Shown: positions 18,087-27,445 of the stretch, piece after piece
Layout of the letters: each line of letters starts with the position of its first letter
Numbering within the stretch: the first letter of the stretch is position 1
DNA from: Faecalicatena fissicatena
GTDB taxonomy: Bacteria; Bacillota; Clostridia; Lachnospirales; Lachnospiraceae
Assembly (NCBI GenBank): GCA_001028025.1
Contig: LDAQ01000010.1
Coordinates: 1 to 64,000 of the forward strand
Length of the DNA: 64,000 nucleotides
Direction: 5' to 3'
Position numbers and translations under genes: made by a program
The notes under the pieces: model-generated
The model's input: the letters and a program-made list of their open reading frames with translations, nothing else
What the model was told of the DNA's origin: nothing
The model's database searches: none

Positions 18087-18767
18087 TTAGCTGTCTCCTC
18101 CTAATAATTCTTCATAACCCTGTTTCTTCAGGTTCTGTATGACATGCAGGATATGCTCATTGGCGAGCTGTTCTGCAAGGTCTGCATCTTTATCCCGGAT
18201 TGCGCGCAGGATCTGCTTGTGCTCCCGGATCGACTTTCTGGCGCGCTCTTCTGAGACTACGGAAGACCTCCGTGCCAGCTGGACATACTTATGGAAATCC
18301 ATTAATACATGGCTGAGTATCTTACTGTTTGACGCCTCATATAAAATAGCGTGGAACTTGCCGTCCAATTCGGTCACCTGATCTGCACTGCCGCCCCCTT
18401 CTTTTTTCATATGAAACTCGGAAAGAAGCATAATCTCGTCCAGCTCATCCAGCTGCTCATCTGTAATGTTCTCTGTTGCCCATCTTGCACACAGCCCTTC
18501 CAGCATAGAACGGATCATATAGATGTCACTGACATCCTTAGGAGAAATCCCTGTTACATATGCGCCCTTATTAGGGATGATAGAAACAAGTCCTTCCAGC
18601 TCCAGCTGCCTCAGTGCCTCGCGCACGGGCGTACGGCTGACTCCCAGTTCTTTCCCGATGGTATTTTCCCTTAATTCATCGTGTTCCTCATATTTACCTT
18701 TTAGGATATCGTCCCGGATTCTCTGAAAAACACGGCTGCCCAAGGAATGATCCTGATATTCTTCCAT
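18087..18767 (-). CDS. GntR-family regulator, FadR/FCD type
   Basis: About 226 residues. The N-terminal winged helix (VFQRIRDDILKGKY, LGVSRTPVREALRQLELEG) is classic GntR. The all-helical C-terminus with MLEGLCARWA, DGKFHAILYEASN and SIREHKQILRAI is an FCD ligand domain with the D..H...H metal/acid-binding pattern. It lies between the citrate synthase and isocitrate dehydrogenase genes. A perfect palindrome with core TTGTATACAA overlaps the promoter of this unit and fits the FadR-subgroup operator, so autoregulation is inferred. The start at 18767 has GGAGG 13 bases upstream; a TTG at 18788 is the alternative. Confidence 0.9.
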   Translation of the reverse strand: MEEYQDHSLGSRVFQRIRDDILKGKYEEHDELRENTIGKELGVSRTPVREALRQLELEGLVSIIPNKGAYVTGISPKDVSDIYMIRSMLEGLCARWATENITDEQLDELDEIMLLSEFHMKKEGGGSADQVTELDGKFHAILYEASNSKILSHVLMDFHKYVQLARRSSVVSEERARKSIREHKQILRAIRDKDADLAEQLANEHILHVIQNLKKQGYEELLGGDS

Positions 18768-18789
18768 TTTATTTTTATGTCCTCCCAAG

Positions 18790-20178
18790 TCAGAGTGTTA
18801 TATGCAGCTCGCTGCATACACTGTCTATTTTGGCAACTAATTCATCATCTGTCAAGACTGTAACGCGACCTTCTTCATATTCTTTGTCCACCCAGCGCTT
18901 TAATTCCAGTACAAGCTGCGAGTTTTTATCCACCTGGCGGTCTGCAGGAAGCTTATAATATGCGTTAATCCAGTAGGCAATGCCGGCAACACCTGATGTA
19001 TTGGAGACAGATACAAGTGCTGGACGGTTCAGGTATTTGTCTGTATCAAAAATGTTATAAATCTCTTCATTCTTCAGCATGCCGTCCGCATGTATTCCGG
19101 CGCGGGTTACATTAAAATTCTTCCCGACAAATGGTGTTCTGGAGGGAACACGGTAACCGATCTCTTTTTCATAGTACTCTGCCAGCTCTGTTATCATGGT
19201 TGTATCCATACCATCCAGTGTGCCTCTGAGCTGTGCATATTCGAATACCATCGCTTCAAGCGGAGTATTGCCGGTACGCTCTCCGATCCCGAACAGGGAA
19301 CAGTTCACTCCAGATGCACCGTACAGCCAGGCTGTGGTTGAATTGTTAACCGCTTTATAAAAGTCATTGTGACCGTGGAACTCGATCAACTCACTTGGAA
19401 CGCCTGCATGCGTCATAAGTCCATAAATAATGCCAGGTATGGATCTTGGGATTACTGCGCCCGGAAAATTCACTCCATACCCCATTGTATCACAGGCACG
19501 GATCTTGACGGGTATCTGGTACTCCTCCATCAGCTTCATCAGCTCCAGGCAGAACGGAATAACAAATCCATAAATATCAGACCTTGTAATATCCTCCAGA
19601 TGGCATCTCGGTTTCACACCTGTCTCCATGCACTCTCTGACTACAGAAAGATAATGCTCCAGCGCTTCTTTGCGGGTCATCTTCAGTTTGTAGAATATAT
19701 GATAATCTGAGCAGCTTACAAGAATACCAGTTTCCTTCAGTCCGATATCTTTCACCAGCTCAAAATCTTTCTTATTTGCCCGGATCCAGCTTGTAACTTC
19801 CGGAAATTCATATCCCTTCTCCAGACATTTATAAACAGCATCCCTGTCCTTTTTACTGTACAGGAAAAATTCGCTCTGTCTGATCTTTCCATTGGGGCCG
19901 CCGAGCTTATGTAAATAATCAAAAATAGTCACAATCTGTTCCGTTGTATAAGGAGCACGTGACTGCTGTCCATCACGGAATGTGGTATCTGTAATCCAGA
20001 TCTCGTCCGGCATATTGTGGGGGACGATTCTGTCATTAAATGCAATTTTCGGTATCTCGTCATAATGGAAAAGATTGCGGAACACATTCGGGGAATCCAC
20101 ATCCACCAGCTGATACATATGCTCTTCAAGTTCCAATAGATTCGTGTGCTTGTTCAAATAAACTTTTCTGTTATCCAT
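18790..20178 (-). CDS. Re-type citrate synthase (HMGL/isopropylmalate-synthase family)
   Basis: A 462-residue TIM-barrel acyl-transfer enzyme of the isopropylmalate/homocitrate synthase family. ITDTTFRDGQQSRAPYT carries the metal- and acyl-CoA-site residues. CHLEDITRSDI, RACDTMGYG, EFHGHNDFYKAVNN (second metal-site His pair) and GIGERTGNTPLEA complete the barrel. It lacks the LeuA C-terminal regulatory domain. Because it is followed by icd, and clostridial Re-citrate synthases belong to this family, citrate formation from oxaloacetate and acetyl-CoA is the best call. Homocitrate or citramalate synthase is possible. The ATG at 20178 has GGAGG 10 bases upstream. Databases often misname such genes. 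Confidence 0.82.
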   Translation of the reverse strand: MDNRKVYLNKHTNLLELEEHMYQLVDVDSPNVFRNLFHYDEIPKIAFNDRIVPHNMPDEIWITDTTFRDGQQSRAPYTTEQIVTIFDYLHKLGGPNGKIRQSEFFLYSKKDRDAVYKCLEKGYEFPEVTSWIRANKKDFELVKDIGLKETGILVSCSDYHIFYKLKMTRKEALEHYLSVVRECMETGVKPRCHLEDITRSDIYGFVIPFCLELMKLMEEYQIPVKIRACDTMGYGVNFPGAVIPRSIPGIIYGLMTHAGVPSELIEFHGHNDFYKAVNNSTTAWLYGASGVNCSLFGIGERTGNTPLEAMVFEYAQLRGTLDGMDTTMITELAEYYEKEIGYRVPSRTPFVGKNFNVTRAGIHADGMLKNEEIYNIFDTDKYLNRPALVSVSNTSGVAGIAYWINAYYKLPADRQVDKNSQLVLELKRWVDKEYEEGRVTVLTDDELVAKIDSVCSELHITL

Positions 20179-20247
20179 TTTATCCTTACCTCCTGTATAG
20201 ACAGTTAACATTCCATGAAACCTTTTGAGTTCACAGATTACATCCAC

Positions 20248-20281
20248 GTATAATTGTATACAATTATACATTCTGTGTCAA
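20248..20281 (-). promoter_or_regulatory. Promoter with overlapping 22-bp operator palindrome
   Basis: On the minus strand TTGACA (20281-20276), 17-base spacer, TACAAT (20258-20253). A perfect 22-bp palindrome occupies 20248-20269, centred on TTGTATACAA, and covers the -10 box and half of the spacer. A bound repressor would block polymerase. The GntR protein of the same unit is the obvious candidate. Confidence 0.75.
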
Positions 20282-20284
20282 CAC

Positions 20285-20440
20285 TTAATTTTAGAGGCCG
20301 GACATGTACCTTTCTGCAATATTTTGGTGAAGCTTCTACATGGCCCTTACAATTCCATTTAGGTCGGTTTACACGGAACCACGCGCAGACCGGGAAGCGG
20401 GCTGCTGACAACAAACGTCGGTATGGCCTTCATTCTATAC
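20285..20440 (+). ncRNA. Structured leader of cbiZ, cobalamin-riboswitch-like
   Basis: The segment between the divergent promoter and cbiZ contains CATGTA..TACATG and GACAACAAACGTC hairpins. In order it has GGTGAAGCTTCTACATGG, ACGGAACCACGCGCAG, GACCGGGAAGC and CGTCGGTATGGCC (20416-20428). The last two recall the GGGAAG and B12-box regions of cobalamin riboswitches, but the match to the consensus is imperfect. Since cbiZ salvages cobamides, the assignment is plausible, not proven. A covariance-model scan would decide. Confidence 0.45.
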
Positions 20441-20517
20441 AAGCAGTTTGATTTATGTTACACTTAATCAATGAAATTTATTTTAAGGACACTTTTTGGG
20501 AGGAAGGAACCCCACAT

Positions 20518-21597
20518 ATGGAATTTTTAAAAAACTACATAGAACAGAATTGGACCGGCAGCCCGAACGTTGTCGGACAGACCGCTCTGCCAATGACTTT
20601 TAGAAATAACGACCGCGCGTATCAGGAAGAGCACCTTCTGCTAATAAAATTTGCCGGTAAGCGGCGGGTACTTTCCACCTCCGCATGGAACGGAGGCATA
20701 CGCGAGGATCTTTGCTGTGCTTTCAATTATGACCAGAGCCAGGGAAAAACAGTATGGTGCGAGCTGCTGGAACCCACCATTGAAGGACATATGCGCAGAA
20801 TTGGAGAGAATCTGGGACTTCCCTCCCTGAATACGGGGCTTTGTACGGCTGCCCAGATTAAGAATATGGCAATTGCCTGTGAAGAATGGGATGGGGTTAC
20901 CGTCACGACCCTGGCAACAGCTGGGATTGATGAGAACGGCGGCCGCGCAGGTGATCCTGCATCCTGGCAGGAAAGGAACGGTGTAACCGGCCTCCCTGCC
21001 GGAACTATCAATCTCCTGATTCACTTTGACTGCGACCTTTCTCCCGGCGTTCTTGCCGGCGCCCTTCTAACGGCCACCGAGGCGAAATGTGCAGCCATTC
21101 AGGAATTACAGCTTCCCAGTCTGGTATCCAGCGGTATTGCAACCGGTTCCGGCACCGACGGAGCTGTACTGGTCTGTGATCCCACCAGTCCAATCCACCT
21201 CACCGACACCGGAAAGCACAGTAAATTGGGGGAAATGATTGGGCGGACAGTATTAAGTGCAGTCAAGTCTGCTCTTTTTCGCCAGACAGGTGCTTCCCCC
21301 GGGAGGCTTCATGATGCTGTGCGGCTATTGGGACGTTTTGGCCTCACGGAAGAGGTTCTGGCTGCGAGCCTGCCCGAACTTACTGCCGAAAAAAGACATC
21401 AACTCTGCCGCAGGGAAGAAGTTTGGACAGTTGCTGCCGTCTGCGCCCATCTGATGGATCAGCAGACATGGGGAGTATTAAGCCCTGAACAAACAAAGGC
21501 TGTTGGGAAATATTTATTTCCTGTCGGCAGCGAGAACTTGCTGAATGCTTTTATCTCATTCTTGGCAGCGCAGTCAAAAATATGGAAACCTGACTAA
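20518..21597 (+). CDS. cbiZ: Adenosylcobinamide amidohydrolase
   Basis: CbiZ removes the side chain of incomplete or foreign cobinamides so they can re-enter cobalamin synthesis. The 359-residue protein has the family blocks TTLATAGIDENGGRAGDPAS, GTINLLIHFDCDLSPGVLAG, ATEAKCAAIQEL and SSGIATGSGTDGAVL. It is longer than stand-alone CbiZ proteins (about 220-250); the extra C-terminal part (about 255-359) is helical and unassigned. The start at 20518 is set by GGGAGGAAGG upstream. It is a single-gene unit with a structured leader and its own terminator; no other cob genes are near. Confidence 0.88.
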   Translation: MEFLKNYIEQNWTGSPNVVGQTALPMTFRNNDRAYQEEHLLLIKFAGKRRVLSTSAWNGGIREDLCCAFNYDQSQGKTVWCELLEPTIEGHMRRIGENLGLPSLNTGLCTAAQIKNMAIACEEWDGVTVTTLATAGIDENGGRAGDPASWQERNGVTGLPAGTINLLIHFDCDLSPGVLAGALLTATEAKCAAIQELQLPSLVSSGIATGSGTDGAVLVCDPTSPIHLTDTGKHSKLGEMIGRTVLSAVKSALFRQTGASPGRLHDAVRLLGRFGLTEEVLAASLPELTAEKRHQLCRREEVWTVAAVCAHLMDQQTWGVLSPEQTKAVGKYLFPVGSENLLNAFISFLAAQSKIWKPD

Positions 21598-21623
21598 GAA
21601 AGTCACAAAGAGTTTTATCCAAT

Positions 21624-21655
21624 AAAAAGCAGACGTCTCATGACGCCTGCTTTTC
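21624..21655. terminator. Bidirectional terminator between cbiZ and serA
   Basis: AAAAAGCAGACGTC, loop TCAT, GACGCCTGCTTTT: a 10-bp stem with one wobble, flanked by A and T runs. It serves the convergent cbiZ (+) and serA (-). Confidence 0.85.
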
Positions 21656-21680
21656 GACTTTTCTCTTATAAAATGCTTTA

Positions 21681-22844
21681 CTAAACAATAACTCTAATCT
21701 TAAGAACCCCTTCTATGCTGCTGAGTTCGTCTTTTACCGCCTGTGATACATCTCCGTCCACATCAATCATTGTATATGCATATTCTTTCTTACTTTTATT
21801 TGCCATCAGGGAAATGTTCAATTTCTCTTTTGCGAGCAGTGCTGTAAACTGACCAAGCATATTTGGAATATTGTGGTGCAGGATTGTGATTCTGGATCCT
21901 TCACCTTTTTGGCCCATATCGCAGTCCGGATAGTTTACAGAATGTGTGATATTGCCGTTTTCCAGGTAATCAATTGTCTCTTTCACTGCCATTTTTGCAC
22001 AGTTATCCTCGGATTCCTCTGTAGATGCACCCAGATGCGGGATTACAATTGCACCTTTGACTCCTGTGACTTCCGGTGTCGGGAAGTCTGTTACGTAGCA
22101 TTTTACATTGCCGGATACCAGGGCGTCAACCATATCTTCGCTGTTTACAAGCAAGTCTCTTGCGAAGTTCAGGATTACAACGTCTTTCTTCATCAGGCCG
22201 ATCGTATCCTTGTTGATCATCCCTTTTGTGTCCTCCAGAGCCGGAACGTGGATAGTGATGTAATCACACTCTTTATAAAGTTCATCTACCGTCTTGGCAT
22301 GATGGATGCTTCTGGAAAGCTTCCATGCTGCATCGACTGATACGTATGGATCGTAACCATATACTTCCATTCCCAGGTGTGTTGCTGCATTTGCAACCAG
22401 TACGCCGATTGCTCCAAGGCCGATGACACCCAGTTTTTTGCCTTCCAGTTCTGTTCCGGCAAAAGCTTTTTTCTTCTTTTCTGTCATCTTGGCGATGTTG
22501 CCGTCTTCTTCGTTTTCCCAAACCCAGTTGATGCCGCCTATAATGTCTCGGGCAGCAAGCAGCATTCCGGCGATCACAAGCTCTTTTACACCATTGGCAT
22601 TGGCTCCGGGAGTGTTGAATACAACGATCCCCTTTTCCGCGCATTTGTCAAGCGGAATATTATTGACACCGGCACCAGCACGTGCAATGAGTTTCAGATT
22701 GCTGCTGAAGTCCATCTCATGCATTGCAGCACTTCTTACGAGGATTGCATCGGCCTCCCCGGCATCTTCTGTTCTGACATAGTTTTCGTTAAATCTTTCC
22801 AATCCTACCTCGGCAATTGGATTCAGGCAATTATACTTATACAT
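21681..22844 (-). CDS. serA: D-3-phosphoglycerate dehydrogenase
   Basis: First step of serine synthesis, oxidising 3-phosphoglycerate with NAD+. The 387-residue form has a substrate/NAD domain with LGVIGLGAIGVLVANAA, the catalytic ARDLLVNSEDMVDAL and HLGASTEESEDNCA region, and a C-terminal ACT domain (NMLGQFTALLAKEKLNISLM) that may bind serine. The intervening ASB domain of long forms is absent. It starts one base after serC. Confidence 0.95.
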   Translation of the reverse strand: MYKYNCLNPIAEVGLERFNENYVRTEDAGEADAILVRSAAMHEMDFSSNLKLIARAGAGVNNIPLDKCAEKGIVVFNTPGANANGVKELVIAGMLLAARDIIGGINWVWENEEDGNIAKMTEKKKKAFAGTELEGKKLGVIGLGAIGVLVANAATHLGMEVYGYDPYVSVDAAWKLSRSIHHAKTVDELYKECDYITIHVPALEDTKGMINKDTIGLMKKDVVILNFARDLLVNSEDMVDALVSGNVKCYVTDFPTPEVTGVKGAIVIPHLGASTEESEDNCAKMAVKETIDYLENGNITHSVNYPDCDMGQKGEGSRITILHHNIPNMLGQFTALLAKEKLNISLMANKSKKEYAYTMIDVDGDVSQAVKDELSSIEGVLKIRVIV

Positions 22845-22845
22845 T

Positions 22846-23928
22846 TTACAGATTCTCCTTCTCGAACTTCTTCATAAATGCAACGAGCGCTTCTACGCCC
22901 TCATAAGGCATGGCATTGTATATGCTGGCACGCATACCGCCCACACTTCTGTGGCCTTTCAGGTTTTCCAGGCCGGACGCTTTTGCTTCTTTTACAAACT
23001 TGGCATCCAGATCAGCGTTTCCTGTAACAAAAGGAACATTCATCAGGGAACGGTCCTCTTTTGCAACGGTTCCCTTGAACATCTGGCTCTGATCCAGGAA
23101 ATCATACAGAAGTGCTGCTTTCTTTTCATTGCGGGCCTTCATCGTCTCCAGACCACCCATGCTCTTGAGCCATTTGAATACCTTTCCGCAGATGTAAATG
23201 CCATAGGCCGGCGGAGTATTGTAAAGTGACTCCGCATCTGCATGTGTCTTATATGTAAGCATGGTTGGAGTTCCAGGCAGTACATCCTCGGTTATTAAGT
23301 CTTCACGGATAATCACAATTACAACACCTGCAGGTCCGATATTCTTCTGCACTCCTCCGTAAATCACACCATATTTGCTTACATCAACCGGCTCAGATAA
23401 GAAACAGGATGATACATCGGCAACCAAGGTTTTACCCTTTGTGTTGGGAAGTTCTTTGAATTTTGTTCCGTAAATCGTGTTGTTCTCACAGATATATACA
23501 TAGTCCGCATCTTCTGAAACCGGAAGATCAGAACAGTCCGGAATATATGAAAATGTCTTGTCTTCAGAAGAAGCTATTTTGTTAACTTTACCGTATTTTG
23601 CAGCTTCGCTGGCAGCTTTTTTCGCCCACTGTCCAGTCACGATATAATCAGCCACCTTATTTTTCATCAGGTTCATCGGTATCATGGCAAACTGCTGGGA
23701 TGCGCCTCCCTGCAGAAACAGGACTTTATAGTTGTCAGGAATATTCATAAGCTCTCTTAAATCAGCCTCTGCTGTTGTAATAATTTCTTCGAAAGCCTTT
23801 GAGCGATGACTCATTTCCATAACCGACATGCCGGTTCCCTTATAATCCAACATCTCTTCTGCTGCTGATTTTAAAACTTCTTCCGGTAATACCGCCGGTC
23901 CTGCCGAAAAATTGTACACTCTACTCAT
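22846..23928 (-). CDS. serC: Phosphoserine aminotransferase
   Basis: PLP enzyme converting 3-phosphohydroxypyruvate to phosphoserine. 360 residues, with VYNFSAGPAVLPEEVL at the N-terminus, GGASQQFAMIPMNL, and the PLP-lysine region YGGVQKNIGPAGV. It precedes serA by one base, so the two first serine enzymes are translated from one mRNA; serB is not in the window. GAGGA lies upstream of the ATG. Confidence 0.96.
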   Translation of the reverse strand: MSRVYNFSAGPAVLPEEVLKSAAEEMLDYKGTGMSVMEMSHRSKAFEEIITTAEADLRELMNIPDNYKVLFLQGGASQQFAMIPMNLMKNKVADYIVTGQWAKKAASEAAKYGKVNKIASSEDKTFSYIPDCSDLPVSEDADYVYICENNTIYGTKFKELPNTKGKTLVADVSSCFLSEPVDVSKYGVIYGGVQKNIGPAGVVIVIIREDLITEDVLPGTPTMLTYKTHADAESLYNTPPAYGIYICGKVFKWLKSMGGLETMKARNEKKAALLYDFLDQSQMFKGTVAKEDRSLMNVPFVTGNADLDAKFVKEAKASGLENLKGHRSVGGMRASIYNAMPYEGVEALVAFMKKFEKENL

Positions 23929-24017
23929 CTTTAAAATTCCTCCTGCACTTTTTGTTTTCTACTTCATCATTTTTATGTTTAATTACAACTTAAACCATTT
24001 TTATGAAAATCTTCTGC

Positions 24018-25700
24018 TTATGAATGACTCAGATCGCTCTCGTCAAAAACCTCGCTTATCGCAGCACCCGGTGCTACCATCGGCCATACCTTATCATCGC
24101 TGTCGATCTGGCAGTCAATGACAACCGGCTTATTGAGCGCCAATGCCTTTTCAAATGCGGCTCTGAATTCATCCTGTGTGGTCGCCCGGATACCTTCTGC
24201 CCCCATCGCCTCCGCCAGTTTAACAAAATCGACTGCATCATTCAAAACAGTTGCGGAATAACGCTGCTCATAAAACAGATTCTGCCACTGGCGTACCATC
24301 CCGAGAACGTGATTATTAATGACAACCTGAATGACCGGAATCTGATGTCTGACTGCCGTGGCGATCTCATTCATATTCATGCGGAAACAGCCGTCTCCTG
24401 CTATATTAACGACCACCTTATCCGGACATCCTGTTTTTGCACCCAGAGATGCGCCGAGACCGTATCCCATGGTTCCCAGGCCGCCTGATGTGAGGAGGGT
24501 ACGCGGTTTTGTATACTTATAATACTGCGCTGCCCACATCTGGTGCTGGCCCACCTCCGTTACAACAATGGCATCTCCATTTGTCTGTCTGTAGATTTCT
24601 TCTACGACAAAGGGACCTGACAGGGTTTCTGCGTGATATTTGAGAGGATATTTTTCTGTATATTCTCTGATTTTATTCACCCATTCCGGATGAGACTGCT
24701 GTTCAAGGCCTGCATTGATCTTCTTCAGGGCTTCCTTAATATCACCGACAACCCCTTCCGTAATGATCACGTTTTTATTCATCTCAGCCGCATCAATATC
24801 GATCTGAAGAATCTTTGCGTTTTTCGCAAACTTTTTTGTATTGCTGGTGACTCTGTCACTGAATCTTGCTCCAATGACAATCAGCAGATCGCACTCACTG
24901 ACACCGTAATTGGAGGTTTTAGTACCGTGCATGCCTAACATGCCTGTGTATCTCCCGTTGGTTCCCGGAAAAGCACCCTTGCCCATCAGTGAATCCGTAA
25001 CCGGGGCATCCACTTTATTTACAAACTCCAGCAGTTCTTCACTGGCACCCGATAAAACAGCGCCGCCGCCTACAAAGATAAAAGGACGTTTCGCCTTGTT
25101 TATCATGGCAATAGCGGTCTCGACTTCTCTGTCACAGACTTCATCCGTTCCCATAGGGATGACAGGTTCTATCACAGCACTCTTGTACTCTGCTTTGTTA
25201 CCGGTCACGTCTTTGGGTATGTCAATCAGGACAGGACCGGGGCGGCCGGTCTGTGCAATGCAAAATGCCTTGCGGATCGTCTCTGCCAGCTTATTGACAT
25301 CTTTTACAATATAGTTGTGTTTTGTGATCGGCATCGTGATTCCTGCGATATCAATCTCCTGAAAACTGTCCTTGCCGAGCAGGGATACCCCTACGTTGCA
25401 GGTAATTGCAACAATAGGTATGGAATCCATGTAAGCCGTGGCAATGCCTGTTACCAGGTTAGTAGCTCCCGGGCCGCTTGTAGCAAAGCAGACGCCGACC
25501 TTACCGGTTGCTCTTGCATATCCGTCCGCAGCATGTGCCGCCCCCTGTTCATGGGAGGTCAGGATATGTGTGATTTCATCACTGTGTTTATATAAAGCGT
25601 CATATACATTCAGGATCGCACCGCCAGGATACCCGAAAACAGTATCCACGCCCTGCTCCTTCAGACATTCAATGACGATTTCTGCTCCATTTAAATGCAT
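24018..25700 (-). CDS. ilvB: Acetolactate synthase large subunit
   Basis: TPP-dependent enzyme joining two pyruvates (or pyruvate and 2-oxobutyrate) in valine/isoleucine synthesis. 560 residues: N-terminal Pyr domain with VFGYPGGAILNVYDAL and the catalytic Glu in HEQGAAHAADGYARA, central FAD-type domain, and C-terminal PP domain with GDGCFRMNMNEIATA and its metal-binding NNHVLGMVRQW. The regulatory subunit ilvN is not adjacent. It follows ilvD by 12 bases. Confidence 0.95.
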   Translation of the reverse strand: MHLNGAEIVIECLKEQGVDTVFGYPGGAILNVYDALYKHSDEITHILTSHEQGAAHAADGYARATGKVGVCFATSGPGATNLVTGIATAYMDSIPIVAITCNVGVSLLGKDSFQEIDIAGITMPITKHNYIVKDVNKLAETIRKAFCIAQTGRPGPVLIDIPKDVTGNKAEYKSAVIEPVIPMGTDEVCDREVETAIAMINKAKRPFIFVGGGAVLSGASEELLEFVNKVDAPVTDSLMGKGAFPGTNGRYTGMLGMHGTKTSNYGVSECDLLIVIGARFSDRVTSNTKKFAKNAKILQIDIDAAEMNKNVIITEGVVGDIKEALKKINAGLEQQSHPEWVNKIREYTEKYPLKYHAETLSGPFVVEEIYRQTNGDAIVVTEVGQHQMWAAQYYKYTKPRTLLTSGGLGTMGYGLGASLGAKTGCPDKVVVNIAGDGCFRMNMNEIATAVRHQIPVIQVVINNHVLGMVRQWQNLFYEQRYSATVLNDAVDFVKLAEAMGAEGIRATTQDEFRAAFEKALALNKPVVIDCQIDSDDKVWPMVAPGAAISEVFDESDLSHS

Positions 25701-25712
25701 GATAGGGACCTC

Positions 25713-27386
25713 CTAGTTCGTCTTTGGTACTTCCAGAATTGCGCCTCGGTTGCCGGATGTAACCATGGAGGCATATCTTGCCAGATATCCGGTTGTAATC
25801 TCCGGTTCTTTCGGCTGCCATTTTGCCTTCCTGGCTGCCATCTCTTCGTCTGAAATATCCAGCTCCAGTTTCAGTTCGGGAATATTAATCTTGATAATAT
25901 CGCCTTCTTCTACCAGTGCAATCGGTCCGCCCACTGCCGCTTCCGGTGATACATGCCCGATGGATGCACCTCTGGATGCGCCGCTGAAACGTCCGTCAGT
26001 AATAAGCGCAACGGCAGATCCAAGTCCATAACCTGCAATTGCAGAAGTCGGATTCAGCATCTCTCTCATGCCCGGACCGCCTTTTGGGCCTTCATAGCGG
26101 ATAACGATAACATCGCCGGGATTGATCTGTCCCGTCTTAATTGCCTCAGTCGCAGCCTCGTCACTCTCATAAATTCTGGCCGGTCCTTCATGCACCAGCA
26201 TCTCCGGAACAACTGCGGAACGTTTTACAACGCTTCCGTCCGGTGCCAGATTCCCTTTAAGCACTGCGATTCCGCCTGTCTCACTATAAGGATTTTCGAT
26301 CGGGCGGATCACTTCCGGGTTAAGGTTTGTACAGCCTTCGATATTTTCTCCTACTGTCCTGCCTGTAACTGTCATGCAGTCCGTGTTCAGCAGGCCTTTC
26401 TTGTTCAACTCGTTCATCACGGCATATACGCCGCCTGCTTCATTCAGATCTTCCATGTATGTAGGGCCTGCCGGTGCCAGATGGCAGAGGTTCGGTGTCT
26501 TTTCACTGATGGAATTAGCAAATTCAATCTCAAAATCCATACCGATCTCATGAGCGATTGCAGGAAGGTGAAGCATACTGTTTGTGGAACAGCCCAGAGC
26601 CATATCTACGGTTAAAGCATTAATAATAGCCTCCTCCGTGATAATATCTCTCGGACGGATATTCTTCTCCACCAGCTCCATTACCTGCATGCCTGCATGC
26701 TTCGCCAGCTGCAGCCTTGCTGAATATACAGCCGGGATCGTGCCGTTGCCCCGCAGCCCCATGCCAAGCGCTTCTGTCAGACAGTTCATGCTGTTCGCAG
26801 TGTACATACCGGAACAGGAACCGCATGTAGGACATGCCTTGTTTTCAAATTCGCACAATTCTTCTTCGGATAATGTTCCTGCCGCGTATGACCCAACAGC
26901 CTCAAACATGCTGGAGAGGCTGGTCTTGCCGCCTTTTACATGTCCCGCAAGCATTGGCCCGCCGCTGACAAATACGGTAGGGATATTGATTCTGGCCGCT
27001 GCCATCAACAGTCCGGGAACATTTTTATCACAGTTAGGTATCATTACGAGTGCATCAAACTGATGTGCCATCGCCAGGGCTTCCGTTGAATCCGCAATCA
27101 GATCTCTTGTTACAAGAGAATACTTCATCCCTACATGCCCCATGGCAATTCCATCGCAGACAGCGATTGCCGGAACCATAATAGGGGTTCCCCCTGCCAT
27201 TGCAACGCCCATCTTTACTGCCTCAGTAATCTTATCCAGATTCATATGTCCGGGAACAATCTCATTATAAGAGCTGACAACGCCTACAAGTGGTCTGTCC
27301 AGTTCTTCCTGTGTCATTCCCAGTGCATTAAATAATGAACGGTGCGGTGCCTGCTGGCTTCCTTTCGTTACTGTATCACTTCTCAT
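25713..27386 (-). CDS. ilvD: Dihydroxy-acid dehydratase
   Basis: Fe-S enzyme giving the 2-oxoacid precursors of valine and isoleucine. 557 residues. Cluster cysteines are in MIPNCDKNVPG and CPTCGSCSGMYTANSM. VEEGDIIKINIPE and the DGRFSGASRGASIGHVSPEA block (20 residues) form the C-terminal half. Lies between leuB and ilvB; a single transcript leuB-ilvD-ilvB is likely. Confidence 0.97.
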   Translation of the reverse strand: MRSDTVTKGSQQAPHRSLFNALGMTQEELDRPLVGVVSSYNEIVPGHMNLDKITEAVKMGVAMAGGTPIMVPAIAVCDGIAMGHVGMKYSLVTRDLIADSTEALAMAHQFDALVMIPNCDKNVPGLLMAAARINIPTVFVSGGPMLAGHVKGGKTSLSSMFEAVGSYAAGTLSEEELCEFENKACPTCGSCSGMYTANSMNCLTEALGMGLRGNGTIPAVYSARLQLAKHAGMQVMELVEKNIRPRDIITEEAIINALTVDMALGCSTNSMLHLPAIAHEIGMDFEIEFANSISEKTPNLCHLAPAGPTYMEDLNEAGGVYAVMNELNKKGLLNTDCMTVTGRTVGENIEGCTNLNPEVIRPIENPYSETGGIAVLKGNLAPDGSVVKRSAVVPEMLVHEGPARIYESDEAATEAIKTGQINPGDVIVIRYEGPKGGPGMREMLNPTSAIAGYGLGSAVALITDGRFSGASRGASIGHVSPEAAVGGPIALVEEGDIIKINIPELKLELDISDEEMAARKAKWQPKEPEITTGYLARYASMVTSGNRGAILEVPKTN

Positions 27387-27445
27387 CGTTTAAAAACCTC
27401 CTTTTCTTCTTATGCCATGATAGCTGTCGATATACCCTGATTTAT

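Noticed and set aside
20357..20371. 15-base match between the cbiZ leader and an arm of palindrome E (ATTTAGGTCGGTTTA)
   Set aside because: A single exact 15-mer is expected by chance in a 64-kb two-strand comparison, and the flanks do not match.
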